Part shown: piece after piece, positions 8,731-18,260 of the stretch
Layout: each line of letters begins with the position of its first letter
Numbering within the stretch: position 1 is the first letter of the stretch
Source: Oceanospirillum beijerinckii DSM 7166
Lineage (GTDB): Bacteria > Pseudomonadota > Gammaproteobacteria > Pseudomonadales > Halomonadaceae
Reading direction: 5' to 3'
DNA length: 64,000 bases
Assembly (NCBI RefSeq): GCF_000422425.1
Contig: NZ_KE383832.1
Span: 628 to 64,627 of the forward strand
Notes under the pieces: generated by a model
What the model saw: the letters and a program-made list of their open reading frames with translations, nothing else
Told to the model about the DNA's origin: nothing
The model's database searches: none
Program-made: the position numbers and the translations under genes

Positions 8731-9963
8731 TTAGGCTTTAACTGCCTCCGGCATTGGCAAGCCTGGCAGGTTGTAACCGGCCAGATCAAGACAATACTGG
8801 TAGTATTCCTGGCTCTTTGCTGTATTGCCCATACTGGCATACAGACGGCTTAGTTCAGCCGCAGTGGTAGCCAGAGGGTTCTTACGGAAGCTCTGCTCCA
8901 GGTAGTCAGCGCCTTTGTCCCAATCCTGATTACGCAGGCTCAGGCGACCTGCGGTCAGTAGCAGGCTGGCGCTCTCTGGGTACTGCTCCAGCCACTTCTG
9001 AGTTTGTTTCAGGCGATGATCGTTATCACCCTTGCTGATCAGACCAAATATGACCACCAGCTCATCGGACCAGTGTTTACGCAGTCGATCTTGCAGGAAG
9101 CGCTCCAGTACCAGTTCAGCACCGCATGCCAGCAGGCTGCGGGCATAGGCTTCAGCCAGCTTATTGTTATACTTCAGTTCGCCAGGCGTCTTCTTCCAGA
9201 TCGCCTGAACGGCTTCCCGACGACTGTCGTCATCCATCTCCTGAGTGTTTTTAAACATGGAGATATGCAGGGAAGTCAGCAGCTCTTTGCCTTCATCGTC
9301 ACTGACGATATTGTTTTTCAGCAGCTGAGGGTACAGCTCGCTCAGACTCTGCCAGTCTTCCAGCTTGCGATACACCTTCATCAGGGTTTTCAGCACCCAG
9401 CGATGACGAGGATTCTTTTTCTGCAGGCGTAGCAGAGAAGCCAGGCACTGTTCGTACTGACCTCGCTCATACTGAATCTCTGCTTGAGAGATAGATACCG
9501 CAGTTTCGGCACTGGGTGTGCTTTCCAGTGCTTTTTGCAGCAGCTGATCGGTCTGTTCGTTACGACCCTGAGCATGTGCCGCACGGGCGGCGGCCAGATA
9601 GTTGATCAGAGGCGTACCGGAACGACCCGCACTCTTATCCAGCAGACGCTCCGCTTTACGCCACTGACCTTCGGCCAGCAGTAAGAGGCCACGTACAGTA
9701 GAGCGTAGCGCACGCTTGTCACGGTTATCACCGGACAGCAGGTTCAGCGTACGGATCGGGTGACGTACACCAGCCAGCATGCGCATCAGAATATGGAAAC
9801 CGACGACCATGGCCAGAATTAGGATCAGAGCGACCCACAGGGACATCTCAACTGTGGTTTGCCCCCAGCTAAACAGCACATAACCCGGGTCTTTACGCAT
9901 AATCAGGCCGGCAAACATACCGGCTGCCAGTGCGAGAACCCCAGCGATATAAAGGCGTTTCAT
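8731..9963 (-). CDS. hemY: HemY, inner-membrane TPR protein of the heme biosynthesis operon
   Basis: 410 residues. Two N-terminal membrane segments (~3-21 and ~41-61) match the HemY_N domain, including the RKDPGYVLFSWG stretch. The rest is helical tetratricopeptide-like repeats facing the periplasm. The family is encoded with hemC, hemD and hemX in gammaproteobacteria and is thought to help late heme synthesis, but its exact biochemistry is unsettled. It is not the Bacillus HemY oxidase. It follows hemX by only 2 bp, so translation is probably coupled. A terminator lies at 8631-8663. Confidence 0.92.
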   Translation of the reverse strand: MKRLYIAGVLALAAGMFAGLIMRKDPGYVLFSWGQTTVEMSLWVALILILAMVVGFHILMRMLAGVRHPIRTLNLLSGDNRDKRALRSTVRGLLLLAEGQWRKAERLLDKSAGRSGTPLINYLAAARAAHAQGRNEQTDQLLQKALESTPSAETAVSISQAEIQYERGQYEQCLASLLRLQKKNPRHRWVLKTLMKVYRKLEDWQSLSELYPQLLKNNIVSDDEGKELLTSLHISMFKNTQEMDDDSRREAVQAIWKKTPGELKYNNKLAEAYARSLLACGAELVLERFLQDRLRKHWSDELVVIFGLISKGDNDHRLKQTQKWLEQYPESASLLLTAGRLSLRNQDWDKGADYLEQSFRKNPLATTAAELSRLYASMGNTAKSQEYYQYCLDLAGYNLPGLPMPEAVKA

Positions 9964-9965
9964 GA

Positions 9966-11378
9966 TTAAGACTCCTTCTTAGCTGCCGGCTTAAAGCGCT
10001 CTTGCTGCAGTTCACGCAGCAGCTGCAGAGAACCGGAGATCTCAGGTTTATCCAGCTCAATTGTCGCTTTAGACAGTTTGTCTAACTCGGCAACAACCGC
10101 CTGGGATTTATGCTGAGTCATATCGAAGTGATCTTTAATCCACTGTGAAGCCTGGGTCAGCAGGCTGGTGTACAGTTTGGTTTCACCCTTCACCATAGCG
10201 ATTTGAGCCTGTTGAATGGTCAGGCGCAGGTTATGACGCAGGTACATGCTTTCTTCTGGTGGCAACAGTGGGGTAATCGCTTCGTCACGGTGACGGATAA
10301 TCACCAGGCTCTTCGCTTCCTGCCAGACCGCTTTCCAAACCGGAACTTCGTCGTTGAGGGTCATATCAAAGCCATTTTTGATCTGGCTGTGGTTGCCTGG
10401 CTCCATTGGCAGAGGCAGTTGGTCCACCTGATTTTCCAGTGCGGCCAGGGCAAAGAACAGACCGCTGGTATCTACAGGGGTTACGGTCGAAACTTTCAGG
10501 CGCTCATCAGCGATCGCTTCACGTACTGCGAACAGGCTAGGGTTATCTGCTTCCATCAGACGCTTATCGGCGCTGGCCAGCAGTTTTTCTGCACCCTTGA
10601 TATCGCCTTCCAGTTGCAGTCTGTGGTTCGCCAGACGCAGCAGGTATTCCGCTTCTGCTTGCAACCAGTCGCTTGGTTTAGGTGCTTGAGACTTCGCCAG
10701 TTCACCGGCCAGGTCGATCATCTGCTGGCGTTGCTTGCTCTGCTCGCTGGCCAGTTTCTGAGTCTGGGATGGCAGCTGCTTCAGGCTGTTCAGAGCGCTG
10801 ATCTGCTGACCCTGCTGTTCCAGTTGGCTACGCAGCTGCTCATTGGCGTCCGCCAGTGCTTGCATCTGCTGTACGGTTTTCTCTTTCTGCAGCCAGACGG
10901 TGTAACCCGCCGCGGAAGCCGCACCCAGAGACAGAATAATAGCGATAGTGGCCAGAGTCTTAGACCCCTTACCACCGGATTGCTGTTCATTGTTTGCCTC
11001 AGGAGCAGCTGGGGCTACTGGAGCCGCTGCTTGAGGCGCTTCGGCAGGCTTTTCTGCTGCTGGCTCACTAGCCTCTTCTGCACTTTGAGCAGATTGCTGA
11101 TTAGCCGGAGCTTTATTTTGTGAACGGCCTTTTTTGCCACGAGCAGGCTTTTTATTCGCAGTCGGTGTGTTATCTGCGGCTTGCTCTGGCTTGTTCTCTT
11201 CCTGCGCGGGCTCTTCGTTAGCTTGCGCTTCTTGAGCTTTCACTTCCTGAGCTTGCGCTTCTGGAGCCTGTTGCTCTTGAGGTTGAGTGTCCTGAGCCTT
11301 TTCCTGAGAAGGGGCGTCAGAGGTCTTGCTTTGTTCAGTGTTGTTCTGTGGTTCAGGATTGTTTTGCTTATCGCTCAT
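9966..11378 (-). CDS. hemX: HemX family membrane-anchored protein (uroporphyrinogen-III C-methyltransferase-like)
   Basis: 470 residues. A low-complexity cytoplasmic N-terminus (1-140) is rich in Gln, Glu, Ala and Pro. One transmembrane helix follows (~141-163), then a coiled coil (~165-225) and the conserved HemX domain (SDWLQAEAEYLLRLANHRL, near 237). Despite the database name, these proteins lack the SAM-binding methyltransferase fold, and their role beside hemD is unclear. The gene lies 15 bp after hemD and 2 bp before hemY in one operon. The N-terminal tail is unusually long and repetitive and may vary between strains. Confidence 0.9.
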   Translation of the reverse strand: MSDKQNNPEPQNNTEQSKTSDAPSQEKAQDTQPQEQQAPEAQAQEVKAQEAQANEEPAQEENKPEQAADNTPTANKKPARGKKGRSQNKAPANQQSAQSAEEASEPAAEKPAEAPQAAAPVAPAAPEANNEQQSGGKGSKTLATIAIILSLGAASAAGYTVWLQKEKTVQQMQALADANEQLRSQLEQQGQQISALNSLKQLPSQTQKLASEQSKQRQQMIDLAGELAKSQAPKPSDWLQAEAEYLLRLANHRLQLEGDIKGAEKLLASADKRLMEADNPSLFAVREAIADERLKVSTVTPVDTSGLFFALAALENQVDQLPLPMEPGNHSQIKNGFDMTLNDEVPVWKAVWQEAKSLVIIRHRDEAITPLLPPEESMYLRHNLRLTIQQAQIAMVKGETKLYTSLLTQASQWIKDHFDMTQHKSQAVVAELDKLSKATIELDKPEISGSLQLLRELQQERFKPAAKKES

Positions 11379-11393
11379 AGCATAGCCTCATGC

Positions 11394-12143
11394 TTAGCTT
11401 TGACTGGCGATGGATTCCAGTGCAGCTAATTGCCAGTGAATACCCGCTCCTTTGGCCTGGACAATCTTTTTGAAACCCAAAACTCGGGCCTCTTGTCGCA
11501 GACGAGGGCTGGAAACCAGCACTATTTTTTCCAACAGCGGGCCGGTGCTGCCTGCCAGCTGTACCAAATTATTTAACGCCTCTGAACTGCTGATCATCAG
11601 CACGTCCAGTTCGGCAAATTGTAAAACGTCCCGTTCTGCGCTCAGCAGATTAGGCAGTGTTCTACGGTAAAGCAGTAGCTCTGTCAGCGATGCTCCCCGT
11701 GCAGTCAGAGTGTCGAACAGCATTGAGCGACCTCCCTCACCTTTGCAGAGCAGAATCTTGTCGCCAGAGACCTGTTGCAGCTCCGGCAGGTCCAATAATG
11801 CTTCGCTATTATCCCCATGTTTGGGGCAGAGCACAGGTAGACCAAAGGCGGCAAGGATATCCGCTGAGCCGGAACCTGGGGTAAACCAATACACCTCAAC
11901 CGGAGGTTGAGGCCAGTACATATCCATGCGTTCAACAAATAGACGGGCTGCGTTGGGACTGATGCAGATCACCTTGTTGAAATGATCCAGGTTGAGCAAA
12001 TGAGTGCGCTCAACCGGACTTTCTTCCCGCTCCTCAATCGCCAGCAGGGGAATATGCAATACTTCGGCACCTGCCTGCAACAGAGTCGTACGTAGTTTTT
12101 CACCCTGACCTTCGGGTCGGGTAATCACAACGCGCAGTGGCAT
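11394..12143 (-). CDS. hemD: Uroporphyrinogen-III synthase
   Basis: HemD cyclises hydroxymethylbilane to uroporphyrinogen III, the branch point of heme and other tetrapyrroles. I use the ATG at 12143, giving 249 residues that start MPLRVVITRPEGQG, the family's usual N-terminus. An earlier in-frame start at 12227 would overlap the end of hemC and add 28 residues of unconserved sequence. No good ribosome binding site stands before 12143, so coupling to hemC (stop at 12187) is likely. The sequence fits the two-domain HemD fold (e.g. MISSSEALNNLVQLAG near the C-terminal domain). Confidence 0.9.
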   Translation of the reverse strand: MPLRVVITRPEGQGEKLRTTLLQAGAEVLHIPLLAIEEREESPVERTHLLNLDHFNKVICISPNAARLFVERMDMYWPQPPVEVYWFTPGSGSADILAAFGLPVLCPKHGDNSEALLDLPELQQVSGDKILLCKGEGGRSMLFDTLTARGASLTELLLYRRTLPNLLSAERDVLQFAELDVLMISSSEALNNLVQLAGSTGPLLEKIVLVSSPRLRQEARVLGFKKIVQAKGAGIHWQLAALESIASQS

Positions 12144-12186
12144 CTGGTCAGATCGGCGCACCAGTGTATCAGGACGGAGCGGCTGA

Positions 12187-13125
12187 TCAGGCACGATTAT
12201 AGACCCGATCCAGAATCGCTTTGGCACCCTGGGCGACGAGATCTTCCGCCACGGCGACGCCTAAGGCTTCAGGATCGTTGGCCGGGCCAATCTGCTCGGC
12301 ACGCAGTAGCTGGCTGCCATCCGGCTCACCCACTAATGCACGCAGACGGATATTAGCACCGTTATCGATCAGTTCGGCATAGCCACCAATAGGTACCTGA
12401 CAGCCGCCTTCCAGATGACGGTTCATGGCACGCTCGGCGCGTACGGTGTTCCAGGTATCTTCATCTTTCAGTGGTGTGATCAGATCAATGATGGCCTGAT
12501 CACCGGCACGGGTTTCGATGCCCAGCGCACCCTGGCCTACTGCAGGCAGGCTCAGTTCAGCAGACATCTCCTGTTTGATGCGGTCATCCATTTCCATACG
12601 CTTCAGACCCGATGTGGCCAGAATGATGGCATCAAACTCACCGGCATCCAGCTTACCCAGACGGGTCTGCACATTACCGCGCAGGCTTTTCACTACCAGG
12701 TCGGGGCGATTGGCGCGGGCCTGCAGCTCGCGACGCAGACTGGACGTGCCCAGCACTGCACCTTCCGGCAGCTCCTCAAAGCTGTTGTACTTATTGGACA
12801 CAAAAGCATCCGTTGGCGCATGGCGCTGACAGATCACCGGCAGATCAAAGCCTTCCGGCAGTACCATAGGTACATCTTTCATGGAGTGCACGGCGATATC
12901 CGCACGGCCTTCCTGCATCGCCAGCTCCAGCTCTTTAACAAACAGCCCCTTACCGCCAATCTTGGCCAGAGGCGTGTCCAAGATTTTGTCACCCTGAGTG
13001 CTCATCGGCACCAGTTCAACGGTCAGATCGGGATGCAGGGCTTGCAGGCGGGCCTGAATATGCTCAGCCTGCCACATAGCCAACGGGCTTTTGCGGGTGG
13101 CGATACGGACTACTTGTGTGCTCAT
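12187..13125 (-). CDS. hemC: Hydroxymethylbilane synthase (porphobilinogen deaminase)
   Basis: 312 residues, the normal length. HemC polymerises four porphobilinogen molecules using a dipyrromethane cofactor. Visible signatures: N-terminal [17 protein letters not shown], the TQGDK loop, [15 protein letters not shown], and the cofactor-attachment cysteine in [10 protein letters not shown] (about residue 241). It is first in hemC-hemD-hemX-hemY. The opposite-strand argH starts 375 bp away, so the two share a divergent promoter region. Confidence 0.97.
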   Translation of the reverse strand: MSTQVVRIATRKSPLAMWQAEHIQARLQALHPDLTVELVPMSTQGDKILDTPLAKIGGKGLFVKELELAMQEGRADIAVHSMKDVPMVLPEGFDLPVICQRHAPTDAFVSNKYNSFEELPEGAVLGTSSLRRELQARANRPDLVVKSLRGNVQTRLGKLDAGEFDAIILATSGLKRMEMDDRIKQEMSAELSLPAVGQGALGIETRAGDQAIIDLITPLKDEDTWNTVRAERAMNRHLEGGCQVPIGGYAELIDNGANIRLRALVGEPDGSQLLRAEQIGPANDPEALGVAVAEDLVAQGAKAILDRVYNRA

Positions 13126-13500
13126 GAAATCAGAAACTCGGCCTAATTCAGGGCGGATCTGAGGTCAGTTTACCGAACCGCCAAACATAAGTGTGAAAAA
13201 CAGGAGGGCTGATTCTATCAAAGCCGGGGCATTTAAACACCGATACTAGTGGGTAAGATAAATTTTTTGTCGGCGTCTTGCCTGAATGGGTGTCTTAATG
13301 TGCCTGTATTTGTCCATATTTCGCCATAAATGAAAGCGATGCTTATCGCTTCGGCTCTATGGGGATCAGGCAATCATGCTGTTATAATGCGCTCAACAGT
13401 GAATACGTGACGTGGTCCCGATAAAAAGATCAGCACGTAAGCTAATTTTATCAATCCAGGCAGTGTTTGCCGGGGCGATTTAAGTTTATGAGGATATGCA
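13126..13500. promoter_or_regulatory. Divergent hemC / argH promoter region
   Basis: This 375-bp gap contains a consensus -10 TATAAT for argH at 13383-13388 with a poor -35. A possible hemC -10 (TAGAAT on the minus strand) lies at 13212-13217. A 7-bp hairpin (AAGCGAT 13334-13340 / ATCGCTT 13345-13351) lies just upstream of the argH promoter. I saw no clear ArgR box. A good ribosome binding sequence (TGAGGA) precedes argH. Confidence 0.5.
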
Positions 13501-14910
13501 ATGAGTGATACTAACGGTCAGGCAGAAAACACCAACCAGCAGTGGGGTGGACGTTTCAGCGAGCCTGTGGATGCTTTTGTCGCACGCTTTACCGCATCCG
13601 TTGATTTTGATCAGCGTATGGCGAACCAGGATATCCAGGGTTCCATTGCCCACGCGACCATGCTGGCTAAAGTCGATGTACTGACCGAGGAAGAGCGTGA
13701 TCAGATTATTCAGGGGCTGACCGAAATCCGCGAAGAGATCGCCAAGGGTGAATTCCAGTGGTCGGTTGAGCTGGAAGATGTGCATATGAATATCGAAGCG
13801 CGTCTGACCCAGAAGATCGGTATCACAGGTAAGAAACTGCACACCGGTCGTTCCCGTAACGATCAGGTGGCGACGGATATCCGTCTTTATCTGCGTGATG
13901 AGATCGATCATATCAGCTCAGAGCTGACCCGCCTGCAGCAAGGCCTGCTGGATCTGTCGGAAAAAGAAGCCGATACCATTATGCCGGGCTTCACTCACCT
14001 GCAAACTGCACAGCCGGTGACTTTTGGTCACCACCTGATGGCGTGGTTTGAGATGCTGAGCCGTGACTATGAGCGTCTGCAGGATTGCCGTAAGCGCATC
14101 AATATTCTGCCTCTGGGTGCGGCAGCGCTGGCAGGTACGACGTATCCGATCGACCGTCATATGACCGCTGAGCTGCTGGGCTTTGAGCGTCCAACAGAGA
14201 ACTCACTGGATTCCGTATCCGACCGTGATTTTGCTATCGAGTTTACCTCCGCGGCCAGTCTGATCATGATGCACCTGTCCCGTATGTCGGAAGAGCTGGT
14301 GCTGTGGACCTCGGCGCAGTTTAACTTTATCAATCTGCCGGACCGCTTCTGTACCGGTTCTTCCATTATGCCGCAGAAGAAAAACCCGGATGTGCCTGAG
14401 CTGGTGCGTGGTAAGAGTGGTCGTGTATTTGGTCACCTGTTCTCACTGCTGACCCTGATGAAGTCTCAGCCGCTGGCTTACAACAAAGATAACCAGGAAG
14501 ATAAAGAGCCGCTGTTTGATACCGTGGATACGCTGCAAGGTTCTCTGCGTGCCTTTGCCGATATGATTCCGGCCATTGAGTCCCGTAAAGAAGAGATGCG
14601 TGAAGCCGCGCTGCGTGGTTTCTCTACCGCAACGGATCTGGCAGATTACCTGGTACGTAAAGGTATTCCATTCCGTGACTCTCACGAAATTGTTGGTAAA
14701 TCTGTGGCTTACGGTGTTGAGACCGGTAAAGATCTGGGTGAGATGAGCCTGGAAGAGCTGCAGCAGTTCTCCGATGAGATCACTCAGGATGTGTTTGATG
14801 TCCTGACGCTGGAAGGTTCTGTTAGTGCCCGTAACCATATCGGTGGTACGGCTCCGGATCAGGTGCGTGCAGCGGTTCAGCGCGGCCGCGATGTGCTGGC
14901 ACAGCGTTAA
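13501..14910 (+). CDS. argH: Argininosuccinate lyase
   Basis: 469 residues. ArgH splits argininosuccinate into arginine and fumarate, the last step of arginine synthesis. It has the fumarase/aspartase-superfamily signature [15 protein letters not shown] (about 284-298) with the catalytic serine loop, plus conserved WGGRF near the N-terminus and [13 protein letters not shown] near 114. The start follows TGAGGATATGCA. It opens a plus-strand series of lptM, lysA, dapF, DUF484, xerC and yigB; lptM begins 1 bp after its stop. Confidence 0.97.
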   Translation: MSDTNGQAENTNQQWGGRFSEPVDAFVARFTASVDFDQRMANQDIQGSIAHATMLAKVDVLTEEERDQIIQGLTEIREEIAKGEFQWSVELEDVHMNIEARLTQKIGITGKKLHTGRSRNDQVATDIRLYLRDEIDHISSELTRLQQGLLDLSEKEADTIMPGFTHLQTAQPVTFGHHLMAWFEMLSRDYERLQDCRKRINILPLGAAALAGTTYPIDRHMTAELLGFERPTENSLDSVSDRDFAIEFTSAASLIMMHLSRMSEELVLWTSAQFNFINLPDRFCTGSSIMPQKKNPDVPELVRGKSGRVFGHLFSLLTLMKSQPLAYNKDNQEDKEPLFDTVDTLQGSLRAFADMIPAIESRKEEMREAALRGFSTATDLADYLVRKGIPFRDSHEIVGKSVAYGVETGKDLGEMSLEELQQFSDEITQDVFDVLTLEGSVSARNHIGGTAPDQVRAAVQRGRDVLAQR

Positions 14911-14911
14911 G

Positions 14912-15115
14912 ATGATGGCTCAGATTAAAAAGGCCTTAGGCGTCGGTTTAATGGCCGGTTTCCTACTGGCTGGTTGCGGACAGAAGGGACCTTTATATCA
15001 TCCTGAGGCCAAGCTTTCGGAAGCCAACACCGCTGAAGCTAAGGTCTCAGAAGCTAAGACTTCAGAAACTAAGGCTTCAGAAACTAAGGCTTCAGAAGCC
15101 GCAAGTGCTGAGTAA
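14912..15115 (+). CDS. lptM: LptM-type small outer-membrane lipoprotein (YifL family)
   Basis: 67 residues with a lipoprotein signal peptide and lipobox LLAGC (lipidated Cys22), followed by GQKGPLYHP, the hallmark of YifL/LptM. In E. coli, LptM helps mature the LPS translocon LptD/LptE, and the gene likewise lies between argH or cyaY and lysA/dapF. The start is one of two adjacent ATGs (14912 or 14915) right after argH. The C-terminal half is a tandem array of a 5-residue unit (SE-A/T-K-A/T), encoded by a 15-bp repeat, giving a charged, probably disordered tail. That tail is unlike most family members. Confidence 0.85.
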   Translation: MMAQIKKALGVGLMAGFLLAGCGQKGPLYHPEAKLSEANTAEAKVSEAKTSETKASETKASEAASAE

Positions 15116-15192
15116 GCACAGCAGAATCTATACCCTATTTTGCAAGCGATCTGTGCGCAGATCGCTTGGTCTACATAAGAGCAGACAACAGC

Positions 15193-16446
15193 ATGGATTT
15201 TTTTAATTATCAGGGTTCCAGCCTGTACGCTGAAGGTGTCGCTGTCTCCCAACTGGCAGAACAGTACGGCACCCCGCTTTACGTCTATTCACGCAAAACT
15301 CTGGAGCGTCACTACCGCGCTTATGACGATGCCCTAGCCGCACAAGATCACCTGATCTGTTATGCGGTAAAAGCCAACTCCAATCTGGCGGTACTGAATG
15401 TTCTGGCTCGCCTGGGTGCCGGTTTTGATATCGTGTCTGTCGGTGAACTGGAGCGAGTTCTGACCGCCGGTGGTGATCCGGCGAAAGTGATCTTCTCTGG
15501 TGTTGGCAAGCAGCCCGCTGAGATGCGTCGTGCATTAGAAGTGGGTATTAAGTGTTTTAACGTTGAGTCTGAAGCTGAGCTGGAACGCTTGAGCGAAGTT
15601 GCCTCTGCGATGGGCGTACAAGCCCCGGTTTCCCTGCGTGTGAACCCGGATGTGGACGCACAGACTCACCCGTATATCTCCACTGGTCTGAAAGAGAACA
15701 AGTTTGGTATCTCAATCGATCGTGCGGAAGAGGTGTACCGGAAGGCGGCGTCTCTGCCGAATCTGGATGTAAAAGGTGTGGACTGCCATATCGGTTCTCA
15801 GCTGACTCAGAGCGAACCTTTCCTTGATGCACTGGATCGTCTGCTGGTGTTGATTGATCGTTTGGCAGAGAACAATATTCAGATCACTCACCTGGATCTG
15901 GGTGGTGGTCTGGGTGTGCGTTACGATAACGAGACACCGCCAGAGCCAAGTGACTACGCGCATCTGGTTCTGGAGCGCCTGGGTGATCGTGCCTTGACGC
16001 TGATTATGGAGCCGGGGCGTTCTATTGCTGCCAATGCCGGTATCTTGCTGACCCGTGTAGAGTATCTGAAGCCAACAGAAGCGAAGAACTTTGCGATTGT
16101 GGATGCAGCTATGAACGATCTGCTGCGCCCATCACTGTACAGCGCCTGGCAGGCCATTATTCCTGCTGAGCAGCCAGCCGATGATGTGGCGGTAGAAGAG
16201 TACGATCTGGTAGGTCCTATCTGTGAGACTGGCGACTTTATCGGTAAAAATCGTAAGCTGGCGCTGAAACAGGGTGATCTGCTGGCGGTACGTTCTGCCG
16301 GTGCTTATGGTTTTGCTATGTCTTCCAACTACAACAGCCGTAACCGAGCAGCTGAGGTGATGGTGGATGAGGAACAGAGCTTCCTGGTACGCCGTCGCGA
16401 GACCTTTGAACAACAGATTGCCGGTGAGAGTGTAATTCCGGGTTAA
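15193..16446 (+). CDS. lysA: Diaminopimelate decarboxylase
   Basis: 417 residues from the ATG at 15193 (MDFFNYQG). An upstream in-frame codon would add nine unconserved residues. LysA decarboxylates meso-diaminopimelate to lysine using PLP. The PLP lysine is K60 in CYAVKANSN. Other fold-type III signatures are the HIGSQ loop, LDLGGGLGVRY, and the C-terminal GPICETGDF and GAYGFAMSSNYN. It sits between lptM and dapF, the previous enzyme in the pathway, and is separated from dapF by a dispersed repeat. Confidence 0.96.
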   Translation: MDFFNYQGSSLYAEGVAVSQLAEQYGTPLYVYSRKTLERHYRAYDDALAAQDHLICYAVKANSNLAVLNVLARLGAGFDIVSVGELERVLTAGGDPAKVIFSGVGKQPAEMRRALEVGIKCFNVESEAELERLSEVASAMGVQAPVSLRVNPDVDAQTHPYISTGLKENKFGISIDRAEEVYRKAASLPNLDVKGVDCHIGSQLTQSEPFLDALDRLLVLIDRLAENNIQITHLDLGGGLGVRYDNETPPEPSDYAHLVLERLGDRALTLIMEPGRSIAANAGILLTRVEYLKPTEAKNFAIVDAAMNDLLRPSLYSAWQAIIPAEQPADDVAVEEYDLVGPICETGDFIGKNRKLALKQGDLLAVRSAGAYGFAMSSNYNSRNRAAEVMVDEEQSFLVRRRETFEQQIAGESVIPG

Positions 16447-16461
16447 GTACTTATGAGCGCT

Positions 16462-16600
16462 TAACCATTCCTGATAAGTTTCTTGGTATTAGAGTAGATT
16501 GGATAAGCGAAGCGTCATCCGACATCGTTCTCTGATACCGAGTTATTGTCGGAAGGCGCCTTGCGGCTTTTCCGACCTACAAAAATTATCTGGATAAGCT
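16462..16600. repeat. Dispersed palindromic element, copy 1 (REP/MITE-like)
   Basis: The core at 16494-16580 runs from GTAGATTGGATAAGCGAAGC through TCATCCGACA to TTGTCGGAAGGCGCCTTG and TCCGACCTAC, so it is a large imperfect inverted repeat. The left flank (ACCATTCCTGATAAGTTTCT) matches the complement of the right flank of copy 3. It fills the lysA-dapF gap. Outer limits are approximate. Confidence 0.75.
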
Positions 16601-16675
16601 TGTGCTTGGGAACAAACATTTTTACCCGATAGAAAAGATAACCAGGCCGGTGCGCCGGTCTGGAGGAGAAAGGCA

Positions 16676-17506
16676 ATGCTGCTGAAATTTACCAAGATGC
16701 ATGGCTTGGGCAACGACTTTATGGTGGTTGACCTGGTCTCCCAACGGGCGCGCATCTTTCCTGATCAGGTGCGCAGTTTGGCTGACCGTAACTTTGGTAT
16801 CGGTTTTGACCAGCTGTTGATCGTGGAGCCCCCGGGTGATCCTGATATGGATTTTCGCTACCGCATCTACAATGCCGATGGCAGCGAAGTGGAGCAATGC
16901 GGTAACGGTGCCCGCTGTTTTGCCCGTTTTGTTTATGACAAACGTCTGACCAGCAAAAAGGCCATCAAGGTGGAAACCTCCGGTGGCAATATCGAACTGC
17001 GCCTGACCGATGATGGCTGGGTGACCGTCGATATGGGCGAGCCGCGCCTGATCCCAAATCAGATTCCGTTTGATGCAGATCTGCAAGCCAGTTGTTATCC
17101 TATTCTTGTGAATGGCCAATCCTACGATATTGGTGCGGTGTCTATGGGTAATCCTCATAGCGTACTGGTGGTGGATGATGTGGATACGGCTCCGGTAGAA
17201 ACGCTGGGGCCGGCCATTGAAAGCCACAAGCGTTTCCCGAATCGCGTCAACGCCGGTTTTATGCAGGTGATCAGCCGGAATGAGATCAAGCTCAGAGTCT
17301 ATGAGCGCGGTGCCGGTGAAACCCTGGCCTGTGGTACCGGTGCTTGTGCAGCGGTTGTGGCAGGTCGTGTGCAAGGTTTGTTGGATGATGAGGTGAAGGT
17401 TCATCTGCCAGGTGGTACTCTAAAAATTCAATGGCAGGGCGAAGGTTATCCTGTTTTGATGACAGGCCCCGCCACCCGGGTATTTGAAGGACAAATTTAT
17501 CTATGA
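16676..17506 (+). CDS. dapF: Diaminopimelate epimerase
   Basis: 276 residues, a typical length. DapF interconverts LL- and meso-diaminopimelate without a cofactor, using two cysteines. Both are visible: one in [13 protein letters not shown] (near residues 74-80) and one in LACGTGACA (near 220). The N-terminus [11 protein letters not shown] is diagnostic. The start has GGAGAAAGG upstream. It overlaps the DUF484 gene by 4 bp, so the two are translationally coupled. Confidence 0.97.
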   Translation: MLLKFTKMHGLGNDFMVVDLVSQRARIFPDQVRSLADRNFGIGFDQLLIVEPPGDPDMDFRYRIYNADGSEVEQCGNGARCFARFVYDKRLTSKKAIKVETSGGNIELRLTDDGWVTVDMGEPRLIPNQIPFDADLQASCYPILVNGQSYDIGAVSMGNPHSVLVVDDVDTAPVETLGPAIESHKRFPNRVNAGFMQVISRNEIKLRVYERGAGETLACGTGACAAVVAGRVQGLLDDEVKVHLPGGTLKIQWQGEGYPVLMTGPATRVFEGQIYL

Positions 17507-18168
17507 TCGACGCTCAGGCAGTAGCGGAATATCTGCAACAACACCCAGAATTTTTTCAGCAGCATGAGCACTTGCTGTTGGAGCTGACGCTCCCCCACCC
17601 CAGTGGGCGGGCGGTGTCTTTGCTGGAGCGGCAGTTAGAACTACTGCGTGATCGCCTGTCCGAGCGGGAAAGCCATCTGGACAACTTGCTGGATACTGCC
17701 CGTCATAACGATGGGCAGTTGGCCCGGGTCAGACGCCTGGTGCTGGCGTTGCTGGATAGTGAGGATCTGAATGAGCTGGCATCTACTCTGGCGGAACAGC
17801 TGAGAAATAGCTTTGGTACGGACCATTGCCGTTTGGTACTGACTAATTTACCAGACAGTGATTATATCAATACATCCCAGCTGGTTGTGCAACCGCCTAA
17901 TGCCCTGGTGGCTTTGATACAAGCCCTGATGCCGGATGGCGATAAGTATTGTGGTGCGGTCTCTGCTGAACAGCTGGAGCAGCTGTTTGAATTAGGGATG
18001 GTCGCCAATGGTTCAGCGGTACTGATTGCCTTGAGCCAAGGTGCGGTTAAAGGTTACCTGTTACTGGGTAGCGAAAAGTCCGATTACTTCCAGAATGAGA
18101 TGGGTACCGATTTTGCCCAATATGTGGGTGATGTGATTGCCCGTTTGCTGAATCTGCTAACGAGCTGA
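17503..18168 (+). CDS. DUF484 family protein
   Basis: 221 residues. The sequence has the DUF484 layout: N-terminal [15 protein letters not shown], a helical segment with [13 protein letters not shown], then a GAF-like C-terminal half (~85-221). DUF484 genes lie between dapF and xerC across gammaproteobacteria, as here, and their function is unknown. The start overlaps dapF by 4 bp (ATGA). The GAF-like fold hints at ligand binding, but no ligand is known. Confidence 0.88.
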   Translation: MIDAQAVAEYLQQHPEFFQQHEHLLLELTLPHPSGRAVSLLERQLELLRDRLSERESHLDNLLDTARHNDGQLARVRRLVLALLDSEDLNELASTLAEQLRNSFGTDHCRLVLTNLPDSDYINTSQLVVQPPNALVALIQALMPDGDKYCGAVSAEQLEQLFELGMVANGSAVLIALSQGAVKGYLLLGSEKSDYFQNEMGTDFAQYVGDVIARLLNLLTS

Positions 18169-18260
18169 CCCATTTCTGGTTGTGACCGCTGACATCCTCT
18201 CGAGCTGCTTGCGGGCTGTTTCTTTCTATGCTTTTTATCTTTGATTTACGGTGAGCCTTT

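Noticed and set aside
10203-11123. 306-codon open frame on the plus strand
   Set aside because: It is antisense to hemX, low-complexity and without any domain; a shadow of the Gln/Glu/Ala-rich gene.
13126-13500. ArgR box upstream of argH
   Set aside because: Only a TGAATA half-site near 13401 was seen; no paired match to the ARG box consensus.
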